Assembly (NCBI RefSeq): GCF_022012415.1
Contig: NZ_JAKLTR010000002.1
Coordinates: 372,001-436,000, forward strand
DNA length: 64,000 bases
Direction of reading: 5' to 3'
Origin: Terrimonas ginsenosidimutans
GTDB lineage: Bacteria; Bacteroidota; Bacteroidia; Chitinophagales; Chitinophagaceae
Position 1 is the stretch's first letter. Each line of letters starts with the position of its first letter. The notes under the pieces were generated by a model that ran no database searches, was not told where the DNA came from, and worked only from the letters and a program-made list of their open reading frames with translations. Of this stretch, positions 62,025-64,000 are shown piece after piece. Made by a program: the position numbers and the translations under genes.

Positions 62025-62912
62025 TCAGGAGTTATCATTCACGTTACGGTAGAAATTATTAACGTATTCGGAAGGAGATAAAGCGGTCACGCTTTTGAAC
62101 ACCCGGTTGAAATTGGTGATGCTGTTAAACCCACACCGGTAGGCGATGGTGGAAATGCTGTCGTAAGCTCCATCCGTCAGTTGTTTGCAGGCTTCATTGA
62201 TCCGTACTTCATTTAAGAAAGAAACGAATGTATGCCGGGTATGTTTCTTGAAATAACGGCAGAATGCATGCGGCGTCATATGCGCTTGTTTGGCAACATC
62301 CTCCAGCATCACTGCTTTATGGTAATGCTGCATGACGTAATTATAAATACCTGCTATACGTAGTCCTTCATGTTCGCTGTATTGCTGCGGCTGGGAAAAA
62401 GAAGACAGGGGTGGAAGCTTTCCATAGTTAAAAAGGTGTTGCAGTATATTAATAAAATGCTCGATCCTGTCTGCCCCTTTAGCATTCAGAACTTTCACCA
62501 TCAGGCTTCCGATCTCTCCAACATTTTGATGTGGTACCTGGAATCCCGACCCCTGCTGCTGAATAAACTTTTTGATATTCTTCATCTCAGGTAGATCGAA
62601 CAATGGAGAAAGTGATCCTGACGGGTTGAAAAAGATAGTAACAGCATTTATTATTTTTTTACTCTTGGGTAAAAAATAAGAAGGTTCGCTTTTGAAAACA
62701 TGTGGCTGGTTGGCCCCCAGCCAGAAAATCTCATTTGCCCCGAAATTGTGCATGTTATTGTCAGCTACTAAAGTTCCTTCGCCTTTTTGTATCCAGGTCA
62801 GCTGGATCTCTTCATGCCTGTGGAGGTGAGGATAGAAATATGGTAAGGCCTCGTGTTGCGCGATGATCGTTTGGTTTGCGGGTACCGGTATGGTAAACTG
62901 CAACACTTTCAT
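62025..62912 (-). CDS. AraC-family regulator with cupin sensor domain
   Basis: A 295-residue protein. The N-terminal cupin (PYFYPHLHRHEEIQLTWIQK, GANEIFWLGANQPHVFKS) would bind a sugar. The C-terminal AraC HTH spans about 195-290 (MLEDVAKQAHMTPHAFCRYF, IAYRCGFNSITNFNRVFKSV, TALSPSEYVNNF). It is divergent from the GH97 gene at 63114, with 201 bp between them, and so is the best candidate regulator of the PUL. Confidence 0.9.
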   Translation of the reverse strand: MKVLQFTIPVPANQTIIAQHEALPYFYPHLHRHEEIQLTWIQKGEGTLVADNNMHNFGANEIFWLGANQPHVFKSEPSYFLPKSKKIINAVTIFFNPSGSLSPLFDLPEMKNIKKFIQQQGSGFQVPHQNVGEIGSLMVKVLNAKGADRIEHFINILQHLFNYGKLPPLSSFSQPQQYSEHEGLRIAGIYNYVMQHYHKAVMLEDVAKQAHMTPHAFCRYFKKHTRHTFVSFLNEVRINEACKQLTDGAYDSISTIAYRCGFNSITNFNRVFKSVTALSPSEYVNNFYRNVNDNS

Positions 62913-63041
62913 GATAGAGTAGTTTCATTGAGTTAAGCAATATTCTTCGTAGCACCACAAAGTAAGAGTAAAACCCGATTGAACATGCGTTATGATCACA
63001 ACATTGCAAACTTGAACAATATCTGGTAATAGTAGGTCAAT

Positions 63042-63080
63042 ATATGTAAAGGCGCAGGTACCGGAGAGGCTTACTTTTAA
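63042..63080 (+). promoter_or_regulatory. PUL promoter motif, GH97 copy
   Basis: ATATGTAAAGG (63042-63052), 19 bp, TACTTTTAA (63072-63080), 33 bp before the GH97 ATG. It is shared with the SusC upstream region. Confidence 0.55.
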
Positions 63081-63113
63081 TCTTACCTGTTACATAAACT
63101 GCAGATCCGTTGT

Positions 63114-64000
63114 ATGCAAATGCCATTTTTATCTTTTCATAAGAAGCCTTTTGTCGCAATTTTATTTTTTGTTTCACTTGTGCTGATATCCGCAACAGCT
63201 CATGCATACGCAGGTAAATGGGAGTTGACTTCGCCGGATGGGAAAATCTTGGTCAGCATAGAATCGGCGGAAGAATTAAAGTGGTCGGTTCGTTTTAATA
63301 ATGATGTGATCCTGATCCCTTCTGCAATAGGCATGCAGTTCAGTAACGGAATAAATGCGGGCAATTCGCCTTCAGTGAAAAGCGTAAAGCGGGCCTCAGT
63401 AAATAAAATGATCGAAGCCGTTGTTCCTGTGAAGTCAAAGCTTATTCCTGATCTGTATAATGAGGTCCGGGTTAATTTCAAAGAAGGATATTCGGTTGTC
63501 TTCAGGGCATATAATGATGGGGTGGCTTATCGCTTTGAAACATCCTTCAGGGATGAAAAGCTGCAGGTGAAGAATGAAAAAGCCGATCTGAACTTTGCTG
63601 AGGATCAAAGGGTGTTCTGGCCTATAGAAACAGATAAGGAGTTTCAGTCACATTATGAATCCCTGTATAAGGATTCAGTTCTTTCTGCATTTAATGAGCA
63701 GCAACACGGAGCGTTACCGTTCCTGGTAAAAACAAAGGCAGGTACTAATCTGCTGGTAAGCGAATCAGATCTGTATGACTACCCGAATCTTTTTCTGAAA
63801 GGGACGGGTGGGCCTGCATTAAGGTCAACGTTTCCAAAAGTGATCCTGGATAAGGTTCCGTTCCGCGATAGAGGATATCGCATCACAAAACTGGCCGATT
63901 ATATCGCTGAGACCAAAGGTACACGCGTCTATCCATGGCGGAGTATCGCGATCTGCCCGCAGGCAAAAGATCTCCTTGAAAATAATCTGACTTTCAAACT
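63114..64000 (+). CDS. Second GH97-family glycoside hydrolase (3' end outside window)
   Basis: The frame runs from ATG 63114 off the right edge; 295 residues are visible. A signal peptide (ILFFVSLVLISATAHA) precedes the GH97 N-terminal beta-sandwich: ELTSPDGKILVSIESAEELK, VVFRAYNDGVAYRFETSF, LLVSESDLYDYPNLFLKGTG, RGYRITKLADYIAETKGTRV and YPWRSIAICP. It aligns throughout with the GH97 at 49835 but is clearly a diverged paralogue. The catalytic barrel lies beyond the window, so retaining or inverting type cannot be judged. Confidence 0.92.
   Translation, partial: MQMPFLSFHKKPFVAILFFVSLVLISATAHAYAGKWELTSPDGKILVSIESAEELKWSVRFNNDVILIPSAIGMQFSNGINAGNSPSVKSVKRASVNKMIEAVVPVKSKLIPDLYNEVRVNFKEGYSVVFRAYNDGVAYRFETSFRDEKLQVKNEKADLNFAEDQRVFWPIETDKEFQSHYESLYKDSVLSAFNEQQHGALPFLVKTKAGTNLLVSESDLYDYPNLFLKGTGGPALRSTFPKVILDKVPFRDRGYRITKLADYIAETKGTRVYPWRSIAICPQAKDLLENNLTFK

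Overview
The window looks like a chromosomal segment of a Bacteroidota member, most likely Chitinophagaceae (Chitinophaga/Niastella-like). The grounds are a SusC/SusD pair, a hybrid two-component system (HTCS), GH97, GH43 and GH53 enzymes, RHS proteins with the Bacteroidota-type YYPFGL...DPxG core, LytTR kinase pairs, and a near absence of Shine-Dalgarno sequences. No rRNA, tRNA or CRISPR was recognised.

Region 1 (1-10.7 kb) is an RHS polymorphic-toxin locus and the most unusual part. A large RHS gene enters from the left edge and ends in a colicin E3-type ribonuclease domain, with a candidate immunity gene 6 bp downstream. Behind it lie at least five further toxin-tail plus immunity units. 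Their toxin parts are truncated or frameshifted, while their immunity genes look intact. Two of the units restart inside the RHS core, at a sequence of about 100 bp that also occurs in the full-length gene. Three copies or remnants of an XRE-type regulator lie convergent to immunity genes. I read the region as a store of silent toxin tips and retained immunities.

Region 2 (10.7-24.8 kb) has an 11-bp-periodic repeat array of 15 units and two GT2 glycosyltransferase genes in tandem. It also has a LytS/LytR-type kinase and regulator pair, an S41 peptidase, two AraC regulators, an AI-2E-family transporter, an NTF2-like protein, a VOC protein and a MacB-like permease. Two copies of a non-autonomous MITE-like element sit in intergenic gaps.

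Region 3 (25-48 kb) has an HTCS sensor, an LLM flavin oxidoreductase, lipoproteins and a GH53 endo-galactanase. A fluoride riboswitch precedes a CLC-F-type channel gene and has a visible translational switch. It continues with a Sel1-repeat protein, cupin and alpha/beta hydrolases, and a TPR histidine kinase followed by a sigma-54 response regulator.

Region 4 (48.6-64 kb) is a polysaccharide-utilisation locus: GH43, GH97, cupin, DapA-family aldolase, SusC, SusD, a DUF6055-type HELGH protein, an APC permease, an AraC regulator and a second GH97 that runs off the right edge. The SusC gene and the second GH97 gene share an upstream motif pair, which suggests joint control, plausibly by the AraC regulator.
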